64,000 nt of DNA from Norana najaformis (GCA_964023275.1 OZ029915.1:35901073-35965072); one strand, 5' to 3'; numbered from the stretch's first letter, positions 45,332 to 58,135 are shown. Numbers and translations: made by a program. The notes: generated by a model not told the origin, from the sequence alone.

Positions 45332-46189
45332 AACGATCTTACTTCCAATTTTTGTTCGCTGCAGAGTTCTCTATAAGAGTGTGCTCAGCTGTGCGCGATA
45401 GACATGTGAAGTCTTGTTCATCATAATTATATATAGGCACGGGAGAGGACTGATCGCGACGCGTGTATGATTTGTAGAAGGACGGGGTATTTTTCCCTCT
45501 CTGGTTCAGATATCTCACGTTAACGTACATTATCTTCTTACGTTTGCCCAGTGTTACCAACCAAAAATCATACCCTTGATTACAACCATTAATTTTTTAT
45601 TTCAAAGCCAAACTGAAGCAATGTTCGCTCCCGATGTCATATTATTATAGGCAAGACTCGTCGTCAGTAGTTATTATCTCTGGTTTGGCTGGAGATTAGC
45701 TTTCGACTGCGTCTACGATTTGACGCAATGCCACTGAATAAACAACATTTTAAACTTTGAATATCGGATTAGTCACGCAAATCAAGTTCAGCTTATTCAC
45801 AGGCCAGGGATTCTTATGTGTTTGTTAACCTTTTCACATACCTAAATCGCTAAATGCCAGAGGCACGATGTCGGCTGCGTACGACGAAGCAGAAGGTAGG
45901 CTACATCGAAGCAATAAAGCTGGCATTGTAAATCACTAACTTACTTGCTTGCTTGCAAACTCCCGCAACAACCTCAGGGCTATACACCCAATCTGAAACG
46001 GCATATCTAACGCCGTCGCCCAAGTATTTCTAGGGAAATTAGCGTGCCAATCAATCACAAACGCAGGTGGGTACTGATTAAACTTGCCGACAAAGTGCTG
46101 CAGACTACCCCAGAGCAGAAATCAGTCGCTCGCCTACAAAACAAGACCTCGCCCACTGCAGTTCTGATTGGCTGACCGCTGGCCAATAC

Positions 46190-46315
46190 CTGACGCGGCT
46201 CCTTGATTACATGATAGTCGTCTTCGGGCCCGTAGTATTTGCCTCGGCGCGCCAAGGCGCGGTTTATACAGAGTAGGGGGGTTGATGCGAAAGTATATTT
46301 TCCCTGTGAAAACAC
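46190..46315 (-). CDS. Candidate first exon, unrecognised
   Basis: A minus-strand frame from ATG at 46315 (MFSQGKYTFASTPLLCINRA, then RRGKYYGPEDDYHVIKEPRQ) ends at a good donor CAG|GTATTG in phase 0. It lies in CpG-rich DNA. I do not know the protein and could not find exon 2, so this may be chance. Confidence 0.2.
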
Positions 46316-46560
46316 GACCTCTGATTTGATCAGCTTTGATCTGTATCGGTTTTGGTCGAATGTTTATCGCCAGCTGCGATTTGATCGCCTGAAAAGCGAA
46401 TCTGAGGTAGATACACCATCCGTTCGATGAACTATTTTGAGGCTGAGTCGAGTAAACGTTTACGTTATAAGTTATAACACGCAGTTCTCAGCGTCGTTTG
46501 GCGAGCGAGTGAAGCGCGAGGCGCCGGCGGGATGACGCACGCATGCATGAGAATTGGTGT
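46190..46560. promoter_or_regulatory. CpG-rich segment, candidate promoter
   Basis: CpG density (GACGCGGC, CTCGGCGCGCCAAGGCGCGG, AGGCGCCGGCGGG) is far above the flanking DNA. It lies 160-530 bases upstream of the signal-peptide exon at 46724. No TATA or initiator was assigned. Confidence 0.45.
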
Positions 46561-46723
46561 CGTATAGGCCCTACTTACAACCATTAGGTAAACTATTTTG
46601 GTAGGGCGGACTTTGTTGAATGTTTTCTTAAACCACTGCGGCACTGTAAGCGAAACATAACGGTTCTTGTGATGGATTTAAGTTTACTCTGTTGATCGAC
46701 CGAAACAATTTTTAGCTGCAATC

Positions 46724-46799
46724 ATGATCAGGCGACATATTCTCGTCCATTCATTGGGTCTCTTGTTTATCATCTTCAGCGCAGCAGCAGCAGCAGCAG
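46724..46799 (+). CDS. Candidate first exon with signal peptide
   Basis: ATG at 46724 begins MIRRHILVHSLGLLFIIFS followed by six alanines (GCA repeat), a textbook signal peptide, ending at GCAG|GTGAGA (phase 1). It sits downstream of the CpG-rich segment. The remainder of the gene is not established: tentative later exons are 50089-50127 (phase 1-1) and 50728-50744 (phase 1 to 0), but the gene may run past the window. Confidence 0.5.
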
Positions 46800-47424
46800 G
46801 TGAGATATAAGAAAATTAGGGTTATTGTCATAGCAGGACGATGCATGCAATAGTCTTCCGTAGATACACGTACAGTTATGCAGCCATGCATGCATCCTAG
46901 CAGTTGTAAATTTTCAGAAGTTAAGGCAAACAATGATAGATCTTACTTTTCATTTAATAAAGGCCCAGCTACAGAAAGTGGATAGCTGCTAAAACCATTT
47001 CATGCATATAATTTCAATTGCTTATTATCATCACTGCCCAAAAGATGATGAGAAGCAATTAGAAATCGTTGCTGCTTCTATCATCCTGTGTTCTCTCAAT
47101 TCTGGCAAAACCGTCTTCCAAAATGCTGGTTCAAACCTCCCATTCTTCGTAGATCATTCAGTTAAAGCAGTTGCCTATGTTCATGATTCCTGCTCTCAGT
47201 TTTTTTATGCATGCTAGAAGCACTTCACCTCTCACTGAACATTATTAATTTTGCTTATGATATAGACCTATAAAAAATGTCAGGAAATAATAATGAATGT
47301 TCTGCATGCCAGGTTACTTATCGCACAAGGTTCAAGTGCAGGAACTGATCTCTTAGAGCAAAGAGATGATGCAACCCTTAAAAAGTCTTCAGTATTAAAC
47401 CCTGTTCCAAATAAAATAGGCCTA

Positions 47425-47512
47425 CGTATGTATGTATGTATGTATGGATGTATGTGTGTATGTGTGTATGCATGTATGTATGTGTGTATATATGTATGTA
47501 TCTATACATTTA
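47425..47512. repeat. (TATG)n microsatellite
   Basis: Interrupted TATG/TGTG units. Confidence 0.9.
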
Positions 47513-48484
47513 ATATGTTGCCCCTTGGTACCTCACAAAAGTAAATCATACACTACTGTATTTCAGGATGACCTTCTTAACCGCAATCACAGTGACTTTG
47601 GCTCCTGCATAAACGGGACTGCTCTGTAGTTGTGTGAAATTATCAATCACTGTTGTCTTTTAAGACATTTTACTGCCACTTTATGAAAGGTTATAATTAT
47701 CATCATGATCAGATAATTTGTTATTGTCGTCATCATTGTCTTAACCATCATTAACAACATTGTTGTTTAAGTGATTGAAATACTGTCAGAACAAGGGTTC
47801 GTGCATTGAACTGTAAGCATCTGACTTCTATAATTCCTTCTCCAGATGAAATGATTGCTGTTGTCTCTAATCTGATCGAATCTGATCAAAGACAATGACT
47901 TGTACAGAACCGTTTTCATATACTGCACATGAAATCAGTCAATGGTCGCTTCAAGTGGTATTGTAATCAAAAGACATACGTGTAAATCCATCTGACAGGT
48001 CAGTTTGAATATTCTAGGCCAGAGAAACCAGAAGTTAGTCTACAGTGGATAGCAGTTTGAAACATGTGAGTCTTAAGTTTACACCTGAATGACGTCAGAG
48101 AACTGACAGAAAGTTTGTAATGTAATATAGTGTAATTACAACAATTTATATAGCATCATCAGTACTGAGCTACTTCTCAAGTGCTTTACAGTGTCAATTG
48201 TCAGTACAAGTACTTAGACTTACATAGTAAATTGAATTTAAGTTGTTTTTGTAAACATGAACACTTTTGGCCTTCTGAATAAATGCTGCTGGGTTTTTCC
48301 ATGTACACGGGCCAGAGACCCAGAAGGTCCAATCACCCATGTTAGTCTTAGTTTCTTGCAGGAAGACATTGGAAGACTTTGATGATTGAAGCCATAGTAG
48401 ATTGGGGTCATCAGATAGGGACTTGATGCCCTCGTTGAGATATTTGGTGCCCAGCTATGCTGGTACTTGTATACTAGAATCGTT

Positions 48485-48600
48485 ATCATAATCTCAACAT
48501 TTCTACAGTACCCAACAAAAGCTGATTCATGGGAACCAGCTTATTTACAGGCACTCAGTCAAAACAAAATCATTATGCAGGAGGGTCAGAAAGTTTGAAG
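48485..48600 (-). mobile_element. L2-like LINE 3' tail, short
   Basis: ATAATCTCAACATTTCTACAG, CAGCTTATTTACAGGCACTC and AGTCAAAACAAAATCATTATG follow the order of 32870-32965. Confidence 0.6.
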
Positions 48601-48815
48601 ACGATGTGCTTGCTGATCCTAAGCCACTGAAGCTGGTCTTGTAGTATAGGTATAATATAATTGACCTTTTTTTTATTGGAATGGCCAGATGAGCAGAAGT
48701 CTTGATGACTGCCTGAAGGCCTGAAGGCAAATGATACTGTATTGTGGCAAGCCAGAATAGGCCACAGTAATTGATTCAGCTTCAGCTCATGATCAGACTT
48801 TGTATGAGTTGGTTG

Positions 48816-49096
48816 CAGAGGCGTCGATCATATGGGTGCCCCCGGGGCCAGGGCCAGGGCCCCGGCAATATTTTGAGCCTGAGGGTTCGGCCATTGGTTG
48901 GACCCAAGCAATATTTAAGCTGTAAAATCAGTAAAATGTAGCTGTAGACTGATAAAGTTGTCATTCTTCTTGCATTAGGCCTATTCTTGACCCTCATACC
49001 AGGAGCTTTGCCTTTGGATCCAGACAGGGGCTTTGCACCCAGACCTGCACTATAGGCCTGGGCCCCTCCAATGTTTACCACGGATCGACGCCTCTG
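48816..49096. mobile_element. Non-autonomous hAT-type element (281 bp) with perfect 8-bp target duplication
   Basis: It begins CAGAGGCGTCGATC and ends GATCGACGCCTCTG, a perfect 14-bp terminal inverted repeat. It is flanked on both sides by GTTGGTTG (48808-48815 and 49097-49104). An 8-bp duplication plus CAG...CTG ends is typical of hAT transposons. There is no transposase frame inside. Confidence 0.9.
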
Positions 49097-50088
49097 GTTG
49101 GTTGGGCCAGACTGTCTCCTCAGAGATGCAGAGTTGGTCCTCACAAGTTCTGTAATATGCGACTTCATTGAGAGTCTCTGTCAAGAAAAAGACCTAGATT
49201 ACAAACTCCATTCTTTGGCTCTGCAGCATCTGCACCAGTGAAGAAAGGGCTGCGATATAACTTGTCCGCCCTTTGTAAGGATGAGCACCAGAAAAATTCT
49301 GACTATGAGGAATTGAGCTGCAGTTGATTGTACTTCATCCATTCAGCTGTGTACTAGTGCAGTAAAGTAATAAAGTGTCCTACACTTGCTTCCTGTTATC
49401 TTGACACTGAATCTGCTTCAGTCTGGCATGTTAAAGGTAGTAGTAATTATCCAAAGTTTAAGGACAGAGTTTAAGTTTTGGCTGCCAAGGCCATTAATGT
49501 TGACCTCACCTTACTATGAAAAATTTGAAAACTTCAGTATTCAGTGCACTTTATTTCTGCACAGTTCCCTGATATATCTACAGTATGATGCAGTTCACTC
49601 AGATGAACTTCATTTTTATTAATGAGCACCAACTGTAAATACCATACCTTATGTATTAGCATCTAGTTGTTTACTCAGGAACTTGCTGGTCTTGCTATGT
49701 GATCCAAATATGACTAGAAAATGTTATGACTTCTATTTTTATGTGCAGATTCACAGTTAATCTTACGTAGATATTTTTCAGTGATTTGTGTGCTCGCACA
49801 TCATCCATTGTCTACATGGTTGTTTGTCAAGCCTTCTCTTTAGGGTTTCAGTGGTTGGTACAATTGATTTGCCACACATACTGCTATTTGTGTAAATGAT
49901 GCACTAGAAATGCAGTATTGTATGTATTGTATTTGTCTGCCTTTATTGTGCCCATTCATGACTTCTGTTCTTTCCTAACCTAAATCTCTTGGTTCCCTGT
50001 TTTTGAAACCTGTCCCTCTAACCCCAAATGTGACAATATTACAGTACGTATTGATTAGTATTACGTAATTATATTAAATCGACTTCAG

Positions 50089-50127
50089 TCTTTTTGGGAT
50101 GTTCTAATGTTGTGTTTGGTGATCCAG
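50089..50127 (+). CDS. Tentative 39-bp cassette exon
   Basis: The acceptor is ATCGACTTCAG| and the donor is CCAG|GTATGT, phase 1-1, open in the phase needed after 46799 (VFLGCSNVVFGDP). Only splice signals and phase support it. Confidence 0.15.
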
Positions 50128-50727
50128 GTATGTATACGGGCAGATTCAGAGGAGGCCTTCACCCCGTCGGTTGCAGTGTTTTGATTGCCAGTGTGGATTT
50201 GGACTTTAGTTTCCTTCTGTCCATATAATGTTGGCCCATAGTATTGGCTGTGGCCAAACCAGCTTCATCGTTAATCAATTTTCTCAGCAGTCTGTTCACC
50301 AACCCCCAAGCAGTGAGCTTGAGAGTCATTGACTGGTAAGATCTTCAGATGTTGAGATGCTGCACATGTTGGCTATGATGTCCCTGAAACCATGGCAACC
50401 AGCTAATACTGAGATTTTCAACAAACATCTAAGAACTAACATCCTAAACTTGCTAGATATTTCTGATTACCACTTCAGAGGTAATCGATGACAGGCTTTA
50501 GCATACAGCTAGTCTGGACTATATCAACCTTTTTTAATGAAATCAAGACGGCTGGACTGCCGGGCCCTTTCCAGGATCCGTGGGCCAGGTAAGTGACCCT
50601 TGCCCCCACATGTGTGGGCCTTGCTACTCATAAAGGTCATTGGTTTCCAAGTTTCCCAGATGCTTCCTGATAATAAAGCCATTCTGATAAAAAGAACCCC
50701 TTGCAAGTCTATATTTTCTTATTTCAG

Positions 50728-50744
50728 GAAAAACCAAAAAGAAT
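50728..50744 (+). CDS. Tentative 17-bp micro-exon
   Basis: Very strong acceptor (TATTTTCTTATTTCAG|) and donor (AAT|GTAAGT) enclose GA AAA ACC AAA AAG AAT. This would add GKTKKN after the signal peptide at 46799. Such pairs can occur by chance. Confidence 0.25.
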
Positions 50745-50763
50745 GTAAGTACATATTTGTTGT

Positions 50764-50926
<163 letters not shown>

Positions 50927-51079
50927 GTACACTAACCCTTAGTCAATTCAAGGTAAAAATGCAAAGTTATTTGACTAATAAGTACTACTAAATAGTTATG
51001 CAATCAGACATGATGTGCTTGCTTAATGGACTGCTTCGATAATGAACATTTTGGATAGTGGCACTGTCACTTGTCACAT

Positions 51080-51310
51080 AGGTGCAATGTTCTGGTGGTT
51101 ATCATGGACTGTCAACCCAGAGCTTGGGGTTTTGAAATTAATCCCTGTCAGGGCAGATAGCTTTTCAAGATTACTGCTTCACTTGCGCTATCTAGGGAAC
51201 TCAGCTACAAGCTACACTATGTATACTGATTTTACACTGGGTGAGCAGATCGGATGGCAGTTAAGAGGACTGGCCACCCGCCCTCATAGACCGAGGCCAA
51301 GACGGTTTCA
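51080..51310 (+). mobile_element. tRNA-derived SINE, decayed
   Basis: A head with TGGTTATCATGGACTGTC and GGTTTTGAAATTAATCCCTGTC, and a body with TTCACTTGCGCTATCTAGGGAA and AGGACTGGCCACCCG, follow 22517-22740 in order. Confidence 0.55.
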
Positions 51311-51518
51311 CTGTGGAACATTAGCCTAATTATTTCTGAGTCTGTTCTTGTAGTAACACATCAGAACCTGAAAGTAAAGCTCCAGAATCTAAGCATCCAA
51401 GTGACAGATCCGTATCTGTCACTTCTCTAGTTTTGTACAAATGTTGTCAGCATTTGTTAGGTTGTGCAGTACAACATGTGTAAAGCTATGAAGTCTAGAC
51501 TAGACTACAACACTTAAA

Positions 51519-51712
51519 CCTAAAACTAATGCAAGAAAAGCCCCCAAATTACGTAATTTGTAAGAAAAATTCTCAGCTTCAGGGGATCTGTGCCTCTGAC
51601 CCCCTGACCAGGAGCTTTGCCTCTGGACCCCATTGGGTGCATAACCCCCACACTCCCATATTCCACCATGTGGCCCCCCCACTTGCTAAAATCCTGGATC
51701 CAGCCTTGCTTG
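51519..51712. mobile_element. DNA-transposon-like repeat, copy 2
   Basis: Diverged copy of 27472-27662. It ends AAATCCTGGATCCAGCCTTG. Its CCAGGAGCTTTGCCTCTGGA also recurs inside the hAT element at 48816-49096, so the families are related or have exchanged sequence. Confidence 0.5.
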
Positions 51713-53282
51713 TATAAAAAAAACCTGTGTGATTAGAATTCCATGGATTCAGATTTCTGGAGAGTAAACGTATGAAGTAGCTATGAACACCTATTGGAGT
51801 CAGTTTAGTATCTTTTAATCAGGATACATTTCTGGCTGCAGGCTTTAGTCCAAGATTCTGTCTAGGTGGCGATGTGGACCTGGGAGTCTGGTTGCAATGC
51901 AAGTGATCAGATTGTAGAAGATACTGGATGATAGTACCAATTGTCCACTGTATATTTATACATTGCTGGACAGTGAAGACCTTTGAAGTTTCATCAGTTG
52001 TACCAGAAGTAGGCCTATAATTATCGCGGATTTTAATCATCACCCGAAGAAAACCTACTAGACTTCTGTCAATGCTTAGTAGGCTATGAAAACATTCTGG
52101 CTGACTGTGTGGTTGGATATTGTCATCATTAATTATCATTATCATAACACATAATTGCTTCATTTTCTTGATGAATTCTTGTCAGTTTGAGGCTGTGAGA
52201 TCAGAGTAGTGATAATATTTCTATGCTGCTGGATCTTTGCCAGAAGAGCTGCAAAGTTTCATTGTGTTAAAAAGTTATGTTCATTTCATTCAAATGTGTC
52301 TGATCTCTGAATTCTTCACATTGTCTCTCAACTCTTTTTTCTGCATTACCAAACTACCCTAAGTCTGTTTTAGGTTATCCATCCTGTGCAGAGTTATAGC
52401 CTAGCAAATGAGCTATGAAGTAACGAGCATTATCTTCGTATGGAGGAACAGTGCAAGACAGATTGATGTCATTTATATCTTCAGTCAGCTGGATAGTCAG
52501 TGTTATAACATCCTACCTTTACTCTTGTTTCCTGGAACATGTGCTTCCTTTGACCATTAATCCAGTTATCCTGGAAGGATGTCTGACATTTTAATGGATG
52601 AACGAGACGTGTGTGGCTGACGTTATTTACAGATTTTTATTTGTAACTGTGCAATAAATCGTTATTGTTTGTGCGTTTGTAGTAATAATAAAATAGGCAT
52701 CAGGGTAGGAACCAAATATGCTGAAGATTTATCTAGCCTGATGTTGACATTGTAGGGGAGCTGAACAAATGTTTACAGAAGGGTCTGAGCACTGAGGAAG
52801 GCTGAGAGAGTGAGAGTGACTGAGAGAGTGGATGGCTGGATGATGGGAACCAGACAGAGCCACTTTTAAGATGATAAATGTCTAATGCCTGTTGGTGGCT
52901 GCTATAATTTTATCTTTCAGCTCCTTTTCTTGAGAGTATTGGGCTTAGCTAGTCCACTCTTTCCCTCCTTCTCCTCCTGCTTTCCTTTCTCAGACCTGAA
53001 ACCACTTTTCTTTCCAAGCCGATTAGTTCTGCCTGACTTTCTCTATCCCTAGTGCTATCTGGTCTCCCTGTCAAGGGTTTTCGTTGAAATACTTGATTCA
53101 AGTGCCTTAAAATCATGCTGTTAGCGTTTTTCCCTTCAGGTAAATGACATAGCTGTCAAGCAATATCCAGATGGCGCTACTGGCTGGGAGCCAGATTACC
53201 ATTAAGTAAGCTTGAGTTTATATATTATATATATATATGCACACACAGATTATATGTGTACTGTATATATTTAATGGAATTG

Positions 53283-53400
53283 TGTAGTGGTTAGCATGCT
53301 GGATTGCCTGTTCCTAGGCCAGGGTTCAAACCTTTGTCATGGAAAACATACAGATTGGACTATGCCAAAATGTTGTTTCCAGCAGTGTCCCAAGGTGAAA
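53283..53400 (+). mobile_element. tRNA-derived SINE head
   Basis: TGTAGTGGTTAGCATGCTGGA (A-box region) and GGGTTCAAACCTTTGTCATG (B-box region) at normal tRNA spacing. It is degraded after that. Confidence 0.55.
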
Positions 53401-55600
53401 TAGGGTGGAAAGAGAGAGAAAGTGAAGGCACTGATGATATCCATTATCATTTCTAGCTTGACAGAAAGCTTCTGCTGATCAGAATTTGAAGTATGTCTCC
53501 AATAAATTATATCAGTCAATTTGAGCAGAAGAATTAGGCATCTCCAGTTGTTGCAGTTGTCTTTGTCTGACATTTTCTGGCAGTAACTGAAATTCTATGA
53601 TTTAGTGCAGTTTAACTATTTGTAACTGTAAAGTGATGTTCCAGTTTTCTACAGTTTCCTGGTCCAGCAGTGCAGATATATTTTACAGAGACAAAGAATG
53701 AGAGAAAATGGTGTCAGGCTTTCTCGGTTGATGGATGGAAAGATAAACAGTCCTAATGCAAAGACTTGGTCTAAACTTTAGTGGAAGTTTTTGCATCTAG
53801 AATCTAACATAAGCGTACCTAGAATAAAATGTGAGTCCAGTGATCAGGCTGGAAGACTCACAGTTTGGGTTAGATAGGAGCAACAGATAGAGAGGACTAA
53901 TGAAGCAAAGAAAGAGGACAGCCAAATGAAGGACAGAGAGCTAGAGTGATAAAAAGACACCGTGAACTCGGGTAAGATAAGGGGTAAAGGAAAGAGTGGT
54001 ACATACAGTGAGATGCACATCAAAAGAGACAAAAAGAGTGACACAGAGAGCGAGAGGGAAAGAGAGTGAGTGGAGCATATAGGAGCAGTCAGGAGGAATG
54101 GAGCTGTGAAGAGAGGAAAGAAGAGAGGATAGCAGACCAAACGGAGGAGGGATGGGAGGACAGAGAGACATACAGAGAGAGAGAGAGAGATGATGATGAT
54201 CACCACGGCTACAAAGGCAGATGAATACAGATCAAAGATCTTATAGGTACCACTCAGTTTAAAAAACTTAGCTCAAATTTGCATATGTTTGTCCACTTTT
54301 AAATGTCAATGTTATGCTATGGTTATGTTTGAATTGCTGAATAAGTTCAGAGAAGCATAAAATTAGCTGTCAGCGATTACCAGAGGATTATTAAAGACGG
54401 AATATGAGGCATTTTGATGGGTTGTCTGAAATGTTAGACGGAGGCCTAACAGTCCAATAATTGAAATGTCTGAAACCACTTAACCCTAACCTCCCAGTTG
54501 ACTGTTTGTTCTGCATGTCAGCCTAAAGCAAACAAGACTGCCAATTGTGGTTACTCGGTGAATGTTAATTACTGGTGGAGGGCACGAATCCCTGTAGACT
54601 GGCCCTGAATTCGGGTCTTTGATGTTCCCAAGATGTTTCTTCTGTCAATCATTTTGCTCTCCCTGCTAAGTACTTACACCTGTTCGGCTGCTGTCTCGGC
54701 TTTTAAGGCCTGACGTGAATTCCACAGCCTCGCTGACAATCATAAGACCATGGCCTTAAAGAATGTCCAAATGCTTTGTACTTCATGACGCATGTCATGT
54801 CATTGGGTGTAGATATATTTTCATTTGACCAGTCCTGTCTAATTCAGTGACTAGGGTTCGTTCAGCAGTGCTGTGATTGTTATCAATTGATGGCTGATTC
54901 TAAAGCAAAACCACCAAAGATCAAGCAGCATAAATCTGACAGATCATTTTATTGAGATAGCAATGCACTTTTGGTCCATTAGATCGAAATGTAAGTTATC
55001 AAAAATGCACTAAGCTACATTCAACTGCTGGACCGAAGTGTACAAAAGAGGGAGCCAACTGATTCATTCAGAGCAGTCCTGTGTCAGAGCCAGAAGTCTT
55101 TATTTAGTTAGGCAACTGACTACATTCGTTAAGCTATGATGCATGTCTGTCTCACTGAAATATCTGGAGCCTTTGTAGTGTATAATATATAAGTAAAACA
55201 GAACTTTACAGTGGCTGAACCAAGTTTCAGGAATACACCCTTTCATGTCAGCCTAGTGTATTGTGTTTTGTGAGCTGTGTTTTTTAAGCTTGATTTATGA
55301 CATGTGCATGATTCAGAGTCCTTATCCTCCTTAGCCTGCCAGTCTATCCCACCTCAAACTCAAGAACTGGTTGAGTTTTGGGCAGACACTAGTGATTCAT
55401 CAATGGATATGTTGTGCATTTGTTAAATTGTATTTTATAAGTTACAAGATCATTATCGTACAGGTATAAGGGAAATGATTTCTGATTGTAAACCTATTAT
55501 TCCTTAATAATTGCTGGAAATTGTACCTGGCATAATAGATTTTAATTGTGTGACTAACATGTTAGTGTAAGTTTGAAATTAAAATTTAATCTGCAACTAG
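53400..55600. other. Intron-like or intergenic, no gene seen
   Basis: A GA-rich stretch at about 53870-54190 gives false Ser/Leu frames on the minus strand. No exon chain or known protein was found. Confidence 0.5.
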
Positions 55601-55673
55601 TATCTCATTTGTATCTTAATGCTATATTTAACCCTTTGCATGACAGATATTTTGCCCTTGTTCTGGCCCTGGC

Positions 55674-56703
55674 CAACGTTCCCTCTAAGGTTAGAAGGTT
55701 GCTGAGCGCTGAGCAGATTGTACTGAGCAAGCGTAAAAATGACCTGAGCACAAAATGTTGATCAGGACTTTATTTTCAACTGTTATTTATTAAATCTTAT
55801 TTTTGTTATGGTATAATATTAGGTATTTTATTATTGGAAGGAATGTCAAAATTAATTTAATAACTTTGATAAAACAGATGTATATAGATAAAAACTTTAT
55901 TTAAAAACAATCAAATTTCAGCTATTTATAGCTATAGGTTCCAGAAATAGGTAATCATAAACAATATAGATACCAGTTTTATTTTCTGCAATAAGTGTCT
56001 ATAATTATGCAATGACTTGTCATATTAAATTGATAATAATTTTAAAAGTAAACAATTGAAACGTTTAAAAATTGTTTGGAAAATATAAGACTGCTTTAAC
56101 AGAACAGCTTTTTAAGTTATAAATTTAAAATGCTCTAATTAGTTCTACAAAGTAAACACTTTTTTATTTCAAGTCCTCTCTCGGAGTCTCTCCTATTTTA
56201 AACAAGATTAAATAAACTTTTTTGAAAAATCTTATAATTTTTCTCTTCTGATTTTGTTGTTTTTCCAATAATTGTACACTATCTCCAACTGAGCAACTGA
56301 TACGGAACAGAGGCTGACAGGACATTGTTATATAAAATGTGAAACAGATGCAAAAAGAGAGCTACAGTGGGAGTGTTAAGGGCTGGATTTATATAGATTT
56401 ATAAAGAGGGCTTACCCGGTAATTTTAAACCCTCCTTGTCATGCTCTGCATTCCTGCATATAATTTTATCGGAGATATCAAGGCATTCAACCATTACTCT
56501 CTGTTTGGAGCTGGGTCTTCGTAGCATTAAGACATCTGTGTCCCAGCTGTTAAATATCAATTACAATTCTTAATTCTATGTTGCTATTCTAGTTTGGTAT
56601 ATGAAATGATGAAATTTATTCTCCTTGCCAAGAATGAAATTATCTGCGCTGAGAACACTTTTAGTGCCGGCATGATGAAAGCTGCTGCTTACAGGGAACG
56701 TTA
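55674..56703. mobile_element. Non-autonomous hAT-type element (about 1030 bp)
   Basis: Ends CAACGTTCCCTCTAAGG and (as complement of the right end) TAACGTTCCCTGTAAG. Flanks GCCCTGGC (55666-55673) and CCCCTGGC (56704-56711) form an 8-bp duplication with one change. The AACGTTCCCT terminal block resembles a widespread hAT family. The interior is AT-rich with no transposase frame. Confidence 0.85.
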
Positions 56704-57339
56704 CCCCTGGCTAGAAATTTTTTGAGGTTTCGCCAAAAGGGTACGAATGATATATCTCATGAACATTTAAGTGTAAACATAAAAATTGTTTAGACATGAA
56801 ATTTGAGCAAGCCTAATTGTTTGTATATGCTTTTATTTTTTGCATGTGACAAGTTAAATGTTTCAGGTGTGGCATGTTTGTTTCGTCTTATTGTCTTTTT
56901 TTATTCAGCCGATGTTTTAAATAAATACATGTTACTCTAATATACACAGTGTTTCATCAGATAGGTAGAACCACCGTTTTGAATTCACCATTGTTTTCTT
57001 CAACATTCACTTCGCAATCTGAGTGGTATGCAGTTTGCAAACAGCCATAGATATTATGTAGGAACAACTGAGCTGGTTCTCATGTAGTTGTACTTTGGAA
57101 AGACAGTAGGCAAAGAAGTGGCATTGAAAAACTTTGCCTGTGGTGCACCTGGAAAAGTTTCCAATGTTGCTTTTTAAGTTATAAATTTGTTGGGCACCAT
57201 AGCTGGTTTGTTAGAGGGCTCGGCTTGTAACTTGAGGAGTGCAAGTTTGAGCAACTCCTCTCAGATGGTAACTCTATAGGAACCTTGAACAAATCCTTCA
57301 TACACAATTGCTCAGCACCACTGATTGATCGTAGTCATA

Positions 57340-57560
57340 CTCGTAAACTCGAATTTTTTTACAGTGCTCAAAGGTAGCTAAGTTTTGGAAACCGGATTAT
57401 TCACAGGCAGTCAGTCAAGAAAAATCGATAGGCAGGTAGAGTCAGATTCAGTTCCAGGTCATGGTCCAAAGGTCAGGAAGGCAGACAGTCAGACAGCTAT
57501 GGTGGATTGGAGCAGCGAGATAGATAAGGGGAAGAGGAGGAATCAAGATAGGATTTGTGG
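57340..57560 (-). mobile_element. L2-like LINE 3' tail, copy
   Basis: TTACAGTGCTCAAAGGTAGC, GGATTATTCACAGGCAGTCAG, GTTCCAGGTCATGGTCCAAAGG and GGCAGACAGTCAGACAGC are in the family order. A facing copy lies at 57757-57990, so the two form a large imperfect inverted pair. Confidence 0.65.
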
Positions 57561-57756
57561 AAGAGATCACACCTAAGTTTCAGACAGAAGGCTTAGTAGT
57601 AAAGGCGTGGGTGGAGGCAGAGTCCAAGCTGAGGGAGATGCAGAGGACAGGAATTTTCTTGAGGTGGTCACACAGGTCTGTTAGCATGAATACTCCACCG
57701 CTTGCAATTTTGGCTTCGGCCTTTCACTCAAAACTCTAAACATTTCTCTTTCACAG

Positions 57757-57990
57757 ACCGTATCCTGATACCCCCCTTCTTCCTCTTATCTCTCTCTCCT
57801 CTCCAACCCCAAACACCACCCCCCCGTAGCTGCCACGCTGTCTCTCCATCTGACTTTTGGATCTTGACCTGGAACCGAACCCTTTTGCCTATCGATTTTG
57901 TTTTGGCTGAGCGCCTGTGAATAAGCTGATTCCCGCGGCGCAGCTTTTGTTGGGCGCTGTAGAAATCTTGGAATTACGATTACGAATTCG
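57757..57990 (+). mobile_element. L2-like LINE 3' tail, best-preserved copy
   Basis: TCTCTCTCCTCTCCAACCCC, GATCTTGACCTGGAACCGAA, TGAGCGCCTGTGAATAAGC and TTGGGCGCTGTAGAAATCTTG, then ATTACGATTACGA. It interrupts a minus-strand LINE coding piece at 57991-58135. Confidence 0.75.
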
Positions 57991-58135
57991 GTTTTAGATG
58001 GGTTCAGGCACAGGAGATTAGTAGATGTCATCAAGGTGCTGATTGGTGTAACCGCAAGAAGCAGATGATCTATAGAATCAGTGAAACCATTTGGAGTTAA
58101 AGAGGTAAATAGTTGGGTATTCATGAGCATAGAGG
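57991..58135 (-). mobile_element. LINE RT fragment (LCLNPSKTEF block)
   Basis: The minus-strand frame reads FTSLTPNGFTDSIDHLLLAV, then LMTSTNLLCLNPSKTEFVI. The last is the conserved block after the YADD box in L2/CR1 elements. It is truncated on both sides. Confidence 0.65.
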
